The translations under genes and the position numbers were made by a program. From Sipunculus nudus (Eukaryota; Annelida; Sipuncula; Golfingiida; Sipunculidae), in contig CM049320.1 in NCBI GenBank assembly GCA_026874595.1, positions 42,108,714-42,172,713 of the forward strand: a stretch of 64,000 nucleotides of DNA. Reading direction: 5' to 3'. This document shows positions 1-12,555 of the stretch, in pieces. Position 1 is the first letter of the stretch. Every line of letters starts with the position of its first letter. The notes beneath the pieces are model-generated. The model did not search any database. It was not told the DNA's origin and saw only the letters and a program-made list of their open reading frames with translations.

Positions 1-3000
1 TGCAGAAATATTTACTTTGAGTAACACAGTAATATATATATATATATATGTTTGGTGTAATATATTATGCATTGAGCGCTGCTGTGACTACACGAACTTA
101 GATGAATCAGGTTCTTTACATCACATCTTCAGCCAACCACGTCCCTACTTCACCCAGACTGTAAACTCAATTGTTTTACGGCGCCCCGGTCAATACTTTT
201 TAATGCTCTGTAAAGTATTGGTGGATCTGGTTTTGCTCTCCAGGTTAAATTGTCAATATCCATTGTTTAAACAAAAGGCATCGCAAAAGGCCGAGATGAT
301 CGATATCTAGTCTAATGTTCGTCTTTTATTACATTTTCTCTGGTACAATGAAAATCTTTAGACATTCACAATTTCTAGAGGGGAAACCAACGTTATCGCG
401 ACCAAAACAAATATTTTAAAGATAATTTAAGGTTCTAACAATTATTTTTATCCGTTTGATGTTAAATATCAAGAGGTATTTTTTTTTTTAATTTTCCAAG
501 TTCATTCGATTTCATCAAAGAATATATATATTCGCAACAAAAAGAAATTTTCTTGTTCAGCATACGAATATAACCTTTTAAACAAAAAAGGCCTCGCTTC
601 TCACAGCTTAAGGTATATTGATTCAGTGGTGGCTGATAATGTTTGAGTTTCATGCATTCCTGAACTAGGTAATACTCGATTATAGCCCTTGTGATGAGCT
701 TGATAATGGTAGCACGATTGGCAAAAAGCCATTTGTGTAAAATCAGTCAAAAAGTTTTTTTTAAATTCATATTAACCCCGTAAAGTATATATTGTTTTAT
801 ACCCGTGACAATGTCCTTTCTGATGGTAAACATATATTCCATTCATTTTAGTCTGTTTTTGCAACATTAAAAAAATAAAAGGTGTACTATTTTAAGCACT
901 CAGTAAGACAATTTTAAATTGACAAATATTAAAATATAACAATATCTCGTAAGTGAATTTTCCCACAGTGTGTGTCTTCATTTATGTAAGGAGAAATTGA
1001 TTTTTTTTATAGAATCAAAATTTATAATGCCATTTTTACGATAGATAGAGACATGATAGAGGAAAAGCAAACGGCTTTAATGTCATTTAGTTTAATAAAA
1101 GCCAACTGAAGAGGCTTGTTATTACTGGGTGTTGCGGTTTGAATAATATGTAAAAATAGCGTACTGTTTAACAATTAAAATTAAAAATCAAATGTAAAAA
1201 TATTACATGAAAATGAATGTTAATTTAAAAATATATATATATATATATCACATAAGCAAGAACACTGTTACAGGTTTTAAATAATGTATACTTAATGATT
1301 CTAATATGGTTTAAAACAACTTTTTGATCGCTTTAAGATATTGGCATTTTTTTTCAATTGTGCTACCTTAAGTCACGAACTCCTGAACATTAATTGCGTC
1401 AGTCTGGACACGCACCTGTACAGGAGAGGAGGTCCCTGGTACCGGCGGTGTGTGCGCCTGTTTTCCCGCCCTGACCATCCTGTTGTAGCCGACCCTTGTA
1501 TCACGGACAGATGGTACTTCTGACCCCTGCTCTAACCTAAGCTGAAATAACACTTTATTTGATATAACCTGCGGTTAACAAGGTATTTACCCGGGCAAAA
1601 ATATACATGGTTTACACTAATAATACGTGGCATCTGCAATTGTTTCATTTATAGCGGACACCGCGGGGTCAGGTATTTAACTCTTACGGCAATCCAGCAG
1701 GCGTTAAAAAGTAGTTGGCGGAGGACATGAAAAAAAAAATGTATGAGGTAGGTTGTATTTGTTAGGGGTCGGGCTAAAAAGGGCATGTGTGTGAGTGTTC
1801 ATGAGCATTATGAACAAAAATGGACGGATAGACTTAGTGTGGAGTTAACAAGTGGAATGTCCAGCAAAGACCATATAGTATAAGACATAAAAAAATTGTT
1901 ATAAATAAAACTGTAAATTAGTCCGAGACAACATGTATATATTCATCATGTTTTTGCTACACCGGAAATAGCCTAGCCCAGCGCAATGAGTGTCGTGGTT
2001 CAGCAGCTCAATGTTTGGATCACAGGCGACCTCTAGGGCGGCTCCTGGTGCCAATAAATGCCTCTAGCCCCCTGTCCAAAGATATCGTTCTGTCTATCTC
2101 ACAATGCAATATAATCCTTTAAATGAATAGCTTTTTGTGGAGATCCCGATTACATACAAAATGGATAGTTCCTTAGGTGTCACCCTAACCCTCTACGAAA
2201 TTTTATAAAAATCATTGACTTAAGATGCTTATAGAAGAATATAAAATTGCGAAACCATAATACCTTGCCACCTGGCGGAGACATAACAATAGAAACTTTA
2301 GTTAAACTAGGAGTGAAGTCCATTTTGAGAGTTTTAAATAAGTTATACTTGAGCGTTAAAGTAGAGTGGAAGCCAAATGAATTTACACACAAATTTTTGC
2401 AAAGGCAGCACGTTTGCTACAGGGGACTGCTTTTCAATCTCCACCTTAACACTGTAGCCTGTGTACAGACATCCATATTCTTTATTTGTGCTGTGTCGTT
2501 GTTTTACGTCTGAAATTGTAAATGCATTTTTTTAAATTCCACTCTCCGTTGCCCTCAAAATATTATAAGCATAAAGAACATACCAAACACATGAACTTGT
2601 TTTATTATTGACACGCGGTATAAAAGTGTAAATGTTATGAAACAGTTTAAATTGGTCGAATATAAAGACAGTCAATACATCTTTTTATCAAGTTCACATC
2701 GTATATACTATTATAAGAGCTTCTCGATGGTTTGCGTAAGTAAATAAAGAAATTTCCAAGGTCAATGGATGTATAACGACCATTACGTATTGATATCAAT
2801 TATGAAGTCCGTGATCGCAAGCATATCCCATGTATTGGCATGTCGTGAACAACATCATTTCCTTGATAGAATGCAATCCGCTAAATGGTTCTTGGTTAGA
2901 TAACCAACGGCAATTTGCATAATTGGACAATTGAGTTTAATAATGGAAAAGGTACATACTGACTGGCGAACTGAGCAAATATTTAACAGATATGTTTTTG

Positions 3001-3620
3001 TGGGGTAAAAGAAATCACTTCATGTTCAGTGGCTGTAAGCTAGGAAAACCATAGAGGAAAACCCACTGCTGGTGCTGAATCATCAAAGGCTGCAGCCATC
3101 AGCATCACAGGTAGCCATCATACACGTGCCCATCCAACCCTATAACGTTATCAAAACATCTCTCTCAAACACACGTGTTTATATCCCGCGTTCATTGCCA
3201 GGGTTAAGTCAAGTTGTTTAATGGTGACACCTACACATTGGGCATTATCAGACCACATGTATTTGGTGGTTTTTCTGTGTCTGATTTATCATGTTATCAC
3301 TGGAACCTGCAGTGATTTATGTGTCTGTACCGACTTTTGAGTTATCGTTTGAAGTCGATACAAGCCATCTGTACCTATATATCCTTCAATAAGACCCCTG
3401 CTCCTTGCTTTGATTGCCGTGTGTTACTACTGTATGCTCCGGCGGTGCAGGTACTGGCTCTAGGTTCATCAGTCGCTGGGAATATGTGTTTAATGACGCC
3501 TGTAGAAGGAGGAGGATCGGAATGTGGTGGGATGCACACGACATTTTGGTGGTCATGTTACACGTCGCGAAATCCGTGTGGTCACTTTGAGATTTGCAGG
3601 TTTTGTTTCTTCTATATACT

Positions 3621-3622
3621 TA

Positions 3623-3689
<67 letters not shown>
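3621..3689. repeat. (TA)n microsatellite
   Basis: A nearly pure TA dinucleotide tract of about 65 bp. It explains the tyrosine/isoleucine-rich open frames that read through this region, which should not be taken as genes. Confidence 0.97.
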
Positions 3690-3692
<3 letters not shown>

Positions 3693-3697
3693 CTTTG

Positions 3698-4110
3698 TTC
3701 GCGAGGATTCAAATTCGCTATGCTCGCGAAAAGGAAATTATCGCAAAATTAAAACCATTGTAAATAAGACGTCCCATCTACACTGGATGGTATAATTTTA
3801 CTGTGTCCTCATTGGTATGTCACGTGGGTTATTCAAGCCAGTAGCATTGAATGCACAGAGGCAAAAGAACGATATAATGGATATCAATTGATCTGCTATG
3901 TGATTGTAAATTAACGACTGATTTTATAGAATATTTCAGATCTCTTATATTACCTCTCAAGATGAACCAGAATGAACGCTCCTTTTATTTTCCCATTGAT
4001 CTAGTCAAACAAAAAATTTGCGGCCTTGATATTAAATGTGAGATAAAAAAGGATGTAATCTGTGTATATGTTACTTTATGGTCGGATCGCGAAAATAGAA
4101 TCCTCGCGAA
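3698..4110. repeat. Inverted pair of TCGCGAGGATT-type repeats
   Basis: The 12-mer TTCGCGAGGATT occurs on the + strand at 3,698-3,709. Its reverse complement, AATCCTCGCGAA, occurs at 4,099-4,110. Around each copy are further TCGCGA words (about 3,724-3,729 and 4,086-4,092). The two copies face each other about 390 bp apart and so could be the ends of one degraded element or two insertions of one family. Words of this kind are common in molluscan repeats; that is recalled family knowledge, not a search result. Confidence 0.5.
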
Positions 4111-7100
4111 ACCCTGATAAACTGGAAATCGCGAAGATTTAACCTCACATATATATGAAGCCAGCAACAGCTTCTCTTATATCTCTGAACAGAATTGCAA
4201 AAGTATGGAAAGAAAAAAAAATCGTTTGATGAATCGGGAAGAAATGACCTTTTTCTATATTTTATTACTGACGGTTTTTATGAGGGTATGTAGTTATTTA
4301 GAGGTGTGTGTGTGTGTCTGTATGCCATTATCATGTTTGATTATGCAATGGTTAAGATCCTCGCTCTTTAGCTAAAAAGTGACATAAACTTTTTTTTTTC
4401 AAATAGTCCTCTCCAATTTCTTCAAGATCTTGAGAGTGAAATGTATGCTGATACTTATTTATGTTTACACGGATTCCTAGTTTCCTTTTTTTTGGGATAA
4501 TTTTTGTTATTTTTACATATCAGTCTTTGTAGCTTTGTGTAAATAATGTAAGGAAATTGCCTTCAGTTGATATTGATCACTTCAAAGAAATGCCTACCAT
4601 CCTGCTTTGCTTTGCCTATCATGTTTATTTACTTTTTCCCAAATCTTGTCCTGACAGTTCATTTTCAGATATTTCTGTCAGCATGCAGCGAGCCTCGCCG
4701 AGTTGGATTAAAATTATTAACATTCATAGCTATATGAGCCTATTTAATAAAAATACTGAAGCACCAAAGCACGTATACAAAAACCCACTGAATCTTTCAG
4801 GTTGACTGACAGGAATGACGCAGGCGATTTTAATTATATCCTTCGATCAATGACCGACCTTGAAGTACGGCGTCTCTCTCCGACTGTCTGATAAAGATCG
4901 ATTTTTCTTATCCCTATGGCCACAACATGTCAAAGTTTTACTGTCTGTTAGCGCTGAAGGCATTCATTTCTTATACCTATAGCAACCTTTAGCTAGTTCC
5001 TATATTTTAATACAACACAAAAAAAGTGACATTACTTACTTTCTATTTTGTTGTTCATATATATATATATATATATATTGTGGCATTTGCCATTTTACCC
5101 GCACAGTTCAAAATTGATCTCTTACCGAATCTTAATAGTTACGAAAATAGCATGATCAAACAAATGAACATAGTTAGTTGAAGAAAAGAAAATTTATGGA
5201 TAAAATTGGATATTTAGATTACATTTATCAGACCACACGTTATTCTCCTCTCTCTATTTTGCCCAAACACCCCGGCCATTCTGCTCGTCCCATGGAGTCC
5301 ATGGTACAGCCTTGAATAGGATGCGTAATAACTGCGGTGTGTAACTTGTTGGCTTGTGAGTGCTCAGAACTTGAGCGCGGGCCGCGGATATCGTCTGCCG
5401 TACACAGGTGGTCCCCTCTAACTCACCATGGCAACCTTGCATTCATGGAGAAGACCTGGTTCTCTAGGTTTATGAATTCTGTTCCTGATGTTATAGAGAC
5501 AGTGTAACCCCGAACTAGCCCAGAAGTAAATACACGTATCGGTTGTCGGCCAGGTATGTGGTATTTCCTGTATTATCAGCTACTGTGAGTAGTTTTTACC
5601 CGATCACTTTTCATTAAAAAAAATGTAACTTGAATATTTGCTGACATGGATAAACATTTATATCGCCTGTTTTTTTTTGTGTTTTGTCAATTTAAAAAGG
5701 TAGATTTTCTTATGCACTTAGTTTTCGCAGTTTTACTCAAAACTGTTAAGATAAACCCGTAAAAATTTAAATTTAAAATGAAAAATTAGAGTGTGCAAAT
5801 TTAGGGTAAGAATTAAGGGAAAAGAAGGCGATAACTTTTTAGACATCTTAAAGTAGGCAGAAAACTTAATAACTGAGTCACCCCAAAGTGTACAGCCAGC
5901 ATTGAATGAATCCGTTTTGAATGATTCATTGCGTGTTCCCTGTAAGTAAATATTCAATCTACCATTTCCGGAACACTGAAACCAGTTTATATTTTGTTTA
6001 ATCCCACAATGAAATATTTCATATGATCAGTTTCTCGTGAAAATAGCATAAATACTTAATTGCCATGGGACCTGACGTTGACTTCAGTCTTGATCGAGAC
6101 TATATCAATACATACAATAGTGGCAGTCATTGTGACGTTTGTGTCTATCATAGTATGTGGTAGGAAAAAATTCAGGGGTCGAGGAATATATCTATAAGAA
6201 CAGGAAATAAAAAGAAAGAAAGTTGATATATATGTTAAGGTTAAGTTGCTTAGGCTTTATGTTATAAGGTTGTTTTATGCAGTGAATTGACAGATTAGGC
6301 TTGATGACTTGTAAAGTTATGCGGAGAAAGAACGAGGGCCTTGTCTATTGAGTTGACGATCAATTTAACAACACGGTTGTTTGGCAACCAAAGCAGCCCC
6401 ACTCACACGTTTCGGATGTATCACCAGGTGAGATGCGAATGCTCCCATCAGGGTCCTGCTGACATAACATCGTCCAGAGCTTTTCTTTTGCTTCCAGTAT
6501 TATGGTGATATTTCTAGAAATGAAGCAATCTTGATGTACATTCAAATTAATATATGAAGTTTGTTACATACCTGTCCCCATGAGCACATTGTCTTGAAAA
6601 GTGATAAATGTACACGTCTGTTGATTATGTTAGGTTGCTTGGAGTATTGTCTTAGTACATGTATTTTAACAATAGCCGTGAATACACGATCGGTAGGCGT
6701 TTATACTGAACTACTAAAGCCCACATGCTCATCACGTAGCGGTCATATACTACAGTCGCCCAAGCGCCTTGGCTTTAACCGCTGCTCTCTAGGCCTACAG
6801 CAAGATTATCTGAGTCCTACCACCAGGGTTAGCACAGAAAAAGAAATTGTAATGTGATAAATGAGAAAATGAGAGCGTGGTATCGCATTGTGCATATGTC
6901 TCCAGATTTTAAACATACGACACCCGCTCTCGTTGGTGTGATTACACCGATTCTGGCACAGGGCCAAGAATCAGACGAACGAGGGCGGGTGTCACTGTGT
7001 AATCAGTCCAAAGAGAGCGGGTTTGGCTATACTTAAATTTGAATATTTAATATTTGAATTTAAAGTCTACTGACGCTGGTGTACACTCTCTGGTGCAGTG

Positions 7101-7979
7101 GGCCGGAATGGCGCTAGCTTATGTCACGCTTATGTCATGTTTGGTTTGTAATCTTTATCTATCGAAGCCTTGCCGTATATTATCAACTTTAGTTTTATAC
7201 CTTGCTTTTCCTTCAGAAAACTTGCAATAAATTAAAGTGTATTGATTTATTATAAAATAATTCGTCTTTCTGGACAATTGCACATTCCCTCCATAAGATG
7301 TCTTATGAGAACACTTGTGGCCACCGTTTCATCTGTCATGTTTTTTAACAAGACTCTTCAAATACCAGGTTACAGAGTGACATGCAAGTATCGACGCTTT
7401 TTACATAATAAAACGAGAGGTAATCATATAAACGAGGCTCGAGAGGTTTTATATGAATTAATTTTCTACATGTTTTACAAAAGAATTTTACATGTTTTAC
7501 AAAAAAAAATTGGAATTATGCTATTTTTTTCATTGATATTTTATTATTTTATATGTAATTAGATGCATTTGGTTAACTTTTGTTAATGAGATTTATGTTT
7601 ACACCAGTGACAAGTCAATATGCAATGAAAGAAATGTCCTCAATGTTCTCCGTCTTTTTGCGTTGTCATGCGCATCTTCTTACTGGGGAAACTTTGTAGT
7701 TAACTGTTCTCGCAAAAGCTGAACCCACTCACATCATGGACACACTCATCAAAACGCTGTTTCACTGTGTATAGGGAAATTAATTATCCTATAAAGCAAG
7801 GTTATGGATTGATATTTACATAAATCTGTTCGGTCATTTTCACATATTGTGATTTTTCCAGTCCGTACAAACTGAATGCCAACGCTGTTCACAACGTTTA
7901 ACACACCTATCCCAGATTTAATATATCAAATTCATTTTATGCAATATCATTGATAGTTTGTATGATACTTGTGTTTCAG

Positions 7980-8201
7980 AGTCTGGCTTCTCCAGACAGC
8001 CACCCGTCTAAGCTGCTGGGCACACTGTCTGTATCATCGACGTGTTTACCGTACGGTGTACCACGGTCACCTAGGTCTAGTGGGGGCAAGTCCAACTCAA
8101 GTGATGGGGGAAACGTAAATAAAGAGGCATGGTGTAAGGGGGGTGTGCGTACCGAGAAATCTACTGATGGTCCGATTATAGAAAGCCGTACAAGAGCTTA
8201 A
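7980..8201 (+). CDS. Possible terminal coding exon, product unknown
   Basis: A pyrimidine-rich run ending GTGTTTCAG (AG at 7,978-7,979) is followed by an open frame starting AGT CTG GCT. It runs 73 residues to TAA at 8,199-8,201. The peptide is rich in Ser, Pro, Gly and charged residues, like a disordered C-terminus (SLASPDSHPSKLLGTLSVSS at its start). I do not recognise the family, find no upstream exon that joins it, and see no AATAAA soon after the stop. It could be the last exon of a + strand gene starting before the window, or chance. Confidence 0.22.
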   Translation, partial: SLASPDSHPSKLLGTLSVSSTCLPYGVPRSPRSSGGKSNSSDGGNVNKEAWCKGGVRTEKSTDGPIIESRTRA

Positions 8202-8470
8202 CAACCCTGTTTCTGCTATCGAAGGGAGCCTTATTCCGTTGATGCTTATTTTCATTGAGATGATACTGTGTTATAAGACAACAAACACAGGTTTGTTTAG
8301 TATATTTATTCCACTGGTTTGCTCCAGTTCTGAATTACACGAACAACTATTATATAATAGCATTCTCGTTATTATAAGCGTGGTCATGACAGTCTGTTAA
8401 TGGTTTAATGGGGTTAAATTATTCCCAGTATGATAAATGAATGCACCCACGAGAGAGAAAGAACGAGAGG

Positions 8471-8503
8471 GGGAGAGAGAGAGAGAGAGGGAGAGAGAGA
8501 GAG
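8471..8503. repeat. (GA)n microsatellite
   Basis: GA dinucleotide run with two interruptions by an extra G. Confidence 0.95.
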
Positions 8504-9055
8504 TCAGATATATAACACGAGGAGGCCAAGCCAAAATATGCTGATCTTGCAGTAACTGTTTTCTTCTCTTGGTTTAATTATGTCTTGAGCCACAAAAAGG
8601 TTTCATAACATGTCGAAATGCAGGAAAAATCGGTGTGTTTACAGTGTATAATTGAATCTTGGCGCCAGGCACCTCTTGAATTCAAGCGCTTAAAACATTC
8701 AATAAGTTGGCTCGATGCCGTGTTGATGGTTATATGCCACCAGCGCCTGAGGTAGCTGTGATATCCAAGCGCCCATACACCACACGGACTAGCTTTCATA
8801 TCATTTCTATAGTTCTGTGTTAACTTGTTTTCATCAAAGATATGTCCTTTCTATGTTGTTTAAGGTGAAAATGTATGAATATTGACGTACCCCTATCAAA
8901 TTCTCATATTGCAACTGAATCCTGCATTGCATATAAGCTAAGAATTTTGCTTTTGCAAAATTATAAATGAAAACATAACATAACCTTATCATATTGTTAA
9001 ACGACATGTTACACCTGTTCGCAGAATTTTTTCTCGATCGAAATAATATGGGTCT

Positions 9056-9366
9056 CTCCGCCAGGAGGGTATGCGTTCTTCCCTGTTCGTGTGTGTGTGT
9101 GTGTGTTTGTGTGTGTGTGTTCACAACTTAATTCACGTAATCATGAACGGTATCGGGTTGAAATTTTCAGGGCACCACGGGAATAAGCCAATGAAGAATT
9201 GATTAACTTTTCTTGTGGGTCTGGATCATGATCCGGGCTCAATATGCAGTCACATATGCCCGACTGAACATGGGAAGATTGGCCGTATAAGTGAATGAAA
9301 AAACGGGTTGATGAGTACCCCACATTAAGGATCGCCTGCACAGCGGAGGCCTGCATTCGTGAGAAT
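9056..9366 (+). repeat. Dispersed repeat copy (partner at 55.37-55.69 kb)
   Basis: Starts near CCAGGAGGGTATGCGTTC, contains a TG microsatellite (9,089-9,120), then 'CCAATGAAGAATTG' and 'GGTCTGGATCATGATCCGG', and ends near GAGAATGCATATTTCTAGTTT. A second, diverged copy with the same order of blocks and the same orientation lies at about 55,370-55,690, so this is a genuine interspersed family. I cannot assign the transposon class. Confidence 0.65.
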
Positions 9367-10224
9367 GCATATTTCTAGTTTGGTTTTGTATTTTACCTTT
9401 CTTTGTTGTTTCCTCTACGTTGAACCTGTCAGCAGGTCACTGATAAATATAGACTCATTGTTATATATATAGCTTGACATAAGGATTAGTCTGAACTGAC
9501 AGCTTGTGATCAGCTAATGGGATGCAGAAATCTCCAATAGTCCAATAGTCACGTCCGACACCCGTCAGGGCACGGATCCCTGAGGCCTGATGCCTCTTAA
9601 TCTAGTGGACGGAGCTCCAGTTATCATTTACCTTAATCCCTAGCGCCATTGTTTGGGTTAAAAAGGGGCGCTCCCTAGAAGAATTGAAAAATAGCTGTCA
9701 GTTTATCTAGGTCTTTTCTTCCCGATCTGCGGATTATGTTTATATCTGTAAGACGAGGCGGGGTGCATTGGGAATGATTCTCAGTGCTGACTCTTTGTAA
9801 ATTGTAATTATTGTCCCACTATAGAGTACAGTTTCACTCTGTTTTTCTATCTCTAAATCAATGCCAAGTCAGCCACTTCTGTGATTACTTCTCCCTATTC
9901 AACGAGAACAGGATTCCCCCTGTGCTTTTATAGATTTATAACGTGTACCTCTACTGCGACTTTGATTTCACTTGGGGTTTAAAGTTAGAGCCCATAAAAC
10001 ATCCATCTTTATGATAATTGACGGTTGGGGCACTTTACTCTTGTCACATTATTCCACTTTGAATGGATAGGGTTATGTAAATATATAATAATAATTGTGA
10101 TAGAAATGGAAAGTACAGGTTTTCCAAGAAATAATAATAGTAATAGTAATAGAAAATAATTAAATATGTAATAGTATTAGTAATAGGACCAAAAGATTAA
10201 TAGCTGATAAATTAATATCTGATT

Positions 10225-10250
10225 GATAGATTAATAGCTATTAATCTATC
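10225..10250. repeat. Perfect 26-bp palindrome
   Basis: GATAGATTAATAG is followed directly by its exact reverse complement CTATTAATCTATC. There is no spacer, so it could extrude as a cruciform only poorly. It lies in AT-rich sequence full of TAATAG words, where such symmetry can arise by chance. Confidence 0.85.
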
Positions 10251-11277
10251 TATTATACTAATTGGCTAAAACAGCTTAGGGGTGAAGTATTTGTTTGATA
10301 ATATATTGATACAGCTAAGTATAGGGCTCAGGCTGTATACAGAGAGATTATAGTTGATCTTAGATGCTTTCATGGTCCTATAGACAATGAGCACCAGGCA
10401 TAGACTTGAGATGCTAACCAGTTAGATAAACTCTTGGTCAGTTTGTAGATTTATAGGTCATTAAACACTAGGACAGTTATAGGCCAGTTAAAACACAGGA
10501 ACAAGTTAGTTTCACAAACAGGGCATGGGGATGGGATACGGTAAAGGTCCAGGTGAGGGTTTGCTTACTGCACCCCACCATTTGTGTAAAGTAATAGCTA
10601 TGGTACTGGTAATATAAGCCATGTTATAGTAATTGTAATAAATGAAATCATGTTGTAATAGTAATTGATGAGTTAAGAATTAATAGCAATAGTAATAGTA
10701 ATAGATCCCAACCCTGGTTCTTTTGACCCACCTCGGAAATGTCCATTTTGTGGTCTTGGACTGTCGAAAATTATGCCAAGTGTGTTCAAGGGGGTCATTC
10801 CCCCTGTTTTCCCGTTAAATCAAGAAACAAATTAGTTCGCCAAGTTGGTATTACAGCGCCATTTATCAAAAACTATATGCCAATGTATCCAGCGAGCAAA
10901 CTTACAGCGCCATGTATAGTTTTTAGAATGGAATTGGTTTTCGAGTGCGAAATAATGAATGGTTATAAAATGTTTAATTTGCCCTTTTCCTTTCACTTAC
11001 AAAATGTCATGGTATAACGTTTCCTAGAATAAAGAATGATGGTCGGTATTTCAATGACTTGCCTAAAACGGAAATTTATCTGGCAAAAAATTGCAGATGT
11101 GTCATCGATAACAGGATCCATTTATTAATTTCTTAATCTTATTTCAGTAATTAACTGAAGGCTTTAGACATATTGACAATAAAAGCCCCTGAGACGCAAA
11201 GAAAAAAATCGTTGTCAATAATTTAATTTGTTCTGGCTGGGTCAGTATTTGTCATTATCTGTACAGGAACAGATAAA

Positions 11278-11281
<4 letters not shown>

Positions 11282-11333
<52 letters not shown>
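11282..11333. repeat. Compound (CT)n(CA)n microsatellite
   Basis: About 30 bp of CT repeats run directly into about 22 bp of CA repeats. Confidence 0.97.
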
Positions 11334-11394
11334 TTTTAAAATAACAAACGCACGCAAGTATATAATATATATGTATATATATATTTATAGATAT

Positions 11395-11645
11395 AGATAC
11401 ACATATTTATTTTAAATTGATTGTACTAATAGCTATTATAAATAATCTCGGCACTCTTCATGGCTGATGTGGTAGCGGTGGTAGTGTATACGTTACAGTC
11501 AATGTAAAAAATCAGTAAATTTTTAAATTGCCTAAACGTTTCCCGCATTGAGCGAGGGGCACATCCCGCCCATATAAACCCACTTCCTCGGTCGATACAG
11601 TCTTTGGGCAATTGATCTTCTGTCAAAATATTTGCACCTACCAAC
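11395..11645 (-). mobile_element. SINE-like element, copy 1
   Basis: Read on the - strand, this element ends with GCCATGAAGAGTGCCGAGA, a TTATAATA block and an A-rich tail with AAAATAAATA. The same end, GCCATGGAGAGTGCCGCGA plus TTATAATA plus AAAATAAATA, occurs on the - strand at 17,040-17,130, where the element also has a tRNA-like head. The internal part of this copy is diverged, and I cannot see a clear A or B box in it. Confidence 0.5.
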
Positions 11646-12555
11646 TCTATATTAATTTATAGATTCACCACAAATAATTTATGTTGATAAAAAGTATATG
11701 TGTGTGGCTATTTGGGAGCGGGGGCGGGGTCGGGATTCGATGCCCCCCCCCCCCTCACACACACAGTGCAGTCTATTGCAATCCGTGCAATCAGTAATCT
11801 ATTGTGTAAATGTTTGCTTTAGCGCGTTTTCAGAGTGTGGAATAACCAAGTTAAAGAAGCTTCCTTAATGAGTGTAAGCGGGAAATCAGTACTCACCTTT
11901 CTTTATTTAGAAGTATTATCGAGCATCCATTGTAAAAGCTAGTCCACGGGACGTTACAGCCAGAACATGTAATGTGCAGGTAGGAGGGAAATTATGGTTT
12001 TTTATAGAACCGTGTCCGCTGTCAGGTAAAAGGCCGCTATTTCCGTGATCAATACAGGTCCACACTGCTTCCGGGAGCACGCTGATTTATAAACTACCTA
12101 CTGCTTCATCTGATGTCTACAGTGCGTTTTCCTATTTTCCAGGTGTCTTTTCCTCTCAACGTAAGCATATCCTCTAACGAGGCGTGACCAGTATTATAGC
12201 GCGTCAGGTTATTAGGACCCTGCTGTATCGTAGAAGAGATTGTGGACTGATACGCGACTTTCCGGATCCGAGCACAGCAGAAACTCCACCAGCTTAATAC
12301 ACCAACCCGAGACACCTCAGCAGGTAAATACCAGCTTTTTAATCATGTAAATAAATGATATCACAAATAGTATATACAAGTATTACGCATTGTGCTTCCA
12401 GATATGGTCCAATGGTCAATATAAAATGCAGATAATAAAGATTCACGAATATTAATGTGTTACGTTACAGGGGATGCACGGTAGGTATACGAGACTTTAG
12501 GGCATTTCCAAGTGCATCTTGTAGCTGATTCCATCTCCCCTGCAAACATATCGCA

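Larger units (their letters stand above)
1..7949. other. No gene recognised; AT-rich non-coding sequence
   Basis: Open frames here are short, and I recognise no protein family in any of them. The stretch holds short TA runs (about 1,220-1,248 and 5,059-5,079), a long TA tract (3,621-3,689) and TCGCGAGGATT-type repeat copies near 3,698 and 4,099. I see no tRNA or rRNA. It may be intergenic, or an intron of a gene that starts before the window. Confidence 0.6.
8202..12555. other. No gene recognised; simple repeats and dispersed repeats
   Basis: Holds a GA-rich tract (8,471-8,503), a dispersed repeat (9,056-9,366), AATAG-type trinucleotide-like sequence (about 10,085-10,180 and 10,615-10,705), a 26-bp perfect palindrome (10,225-10,250), a CT/CA microsatellite (11,282-11,333) and a SINE-like element (about 11,395-11,645). 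No coding exon could be supported. Confidence 0.55.

Noticed and set aside
3319-3795. 158-codon open frame
   Set aside because: Much of it is Tyr-Ile translated from the TA microsatellite; the rest has no family resemblance.
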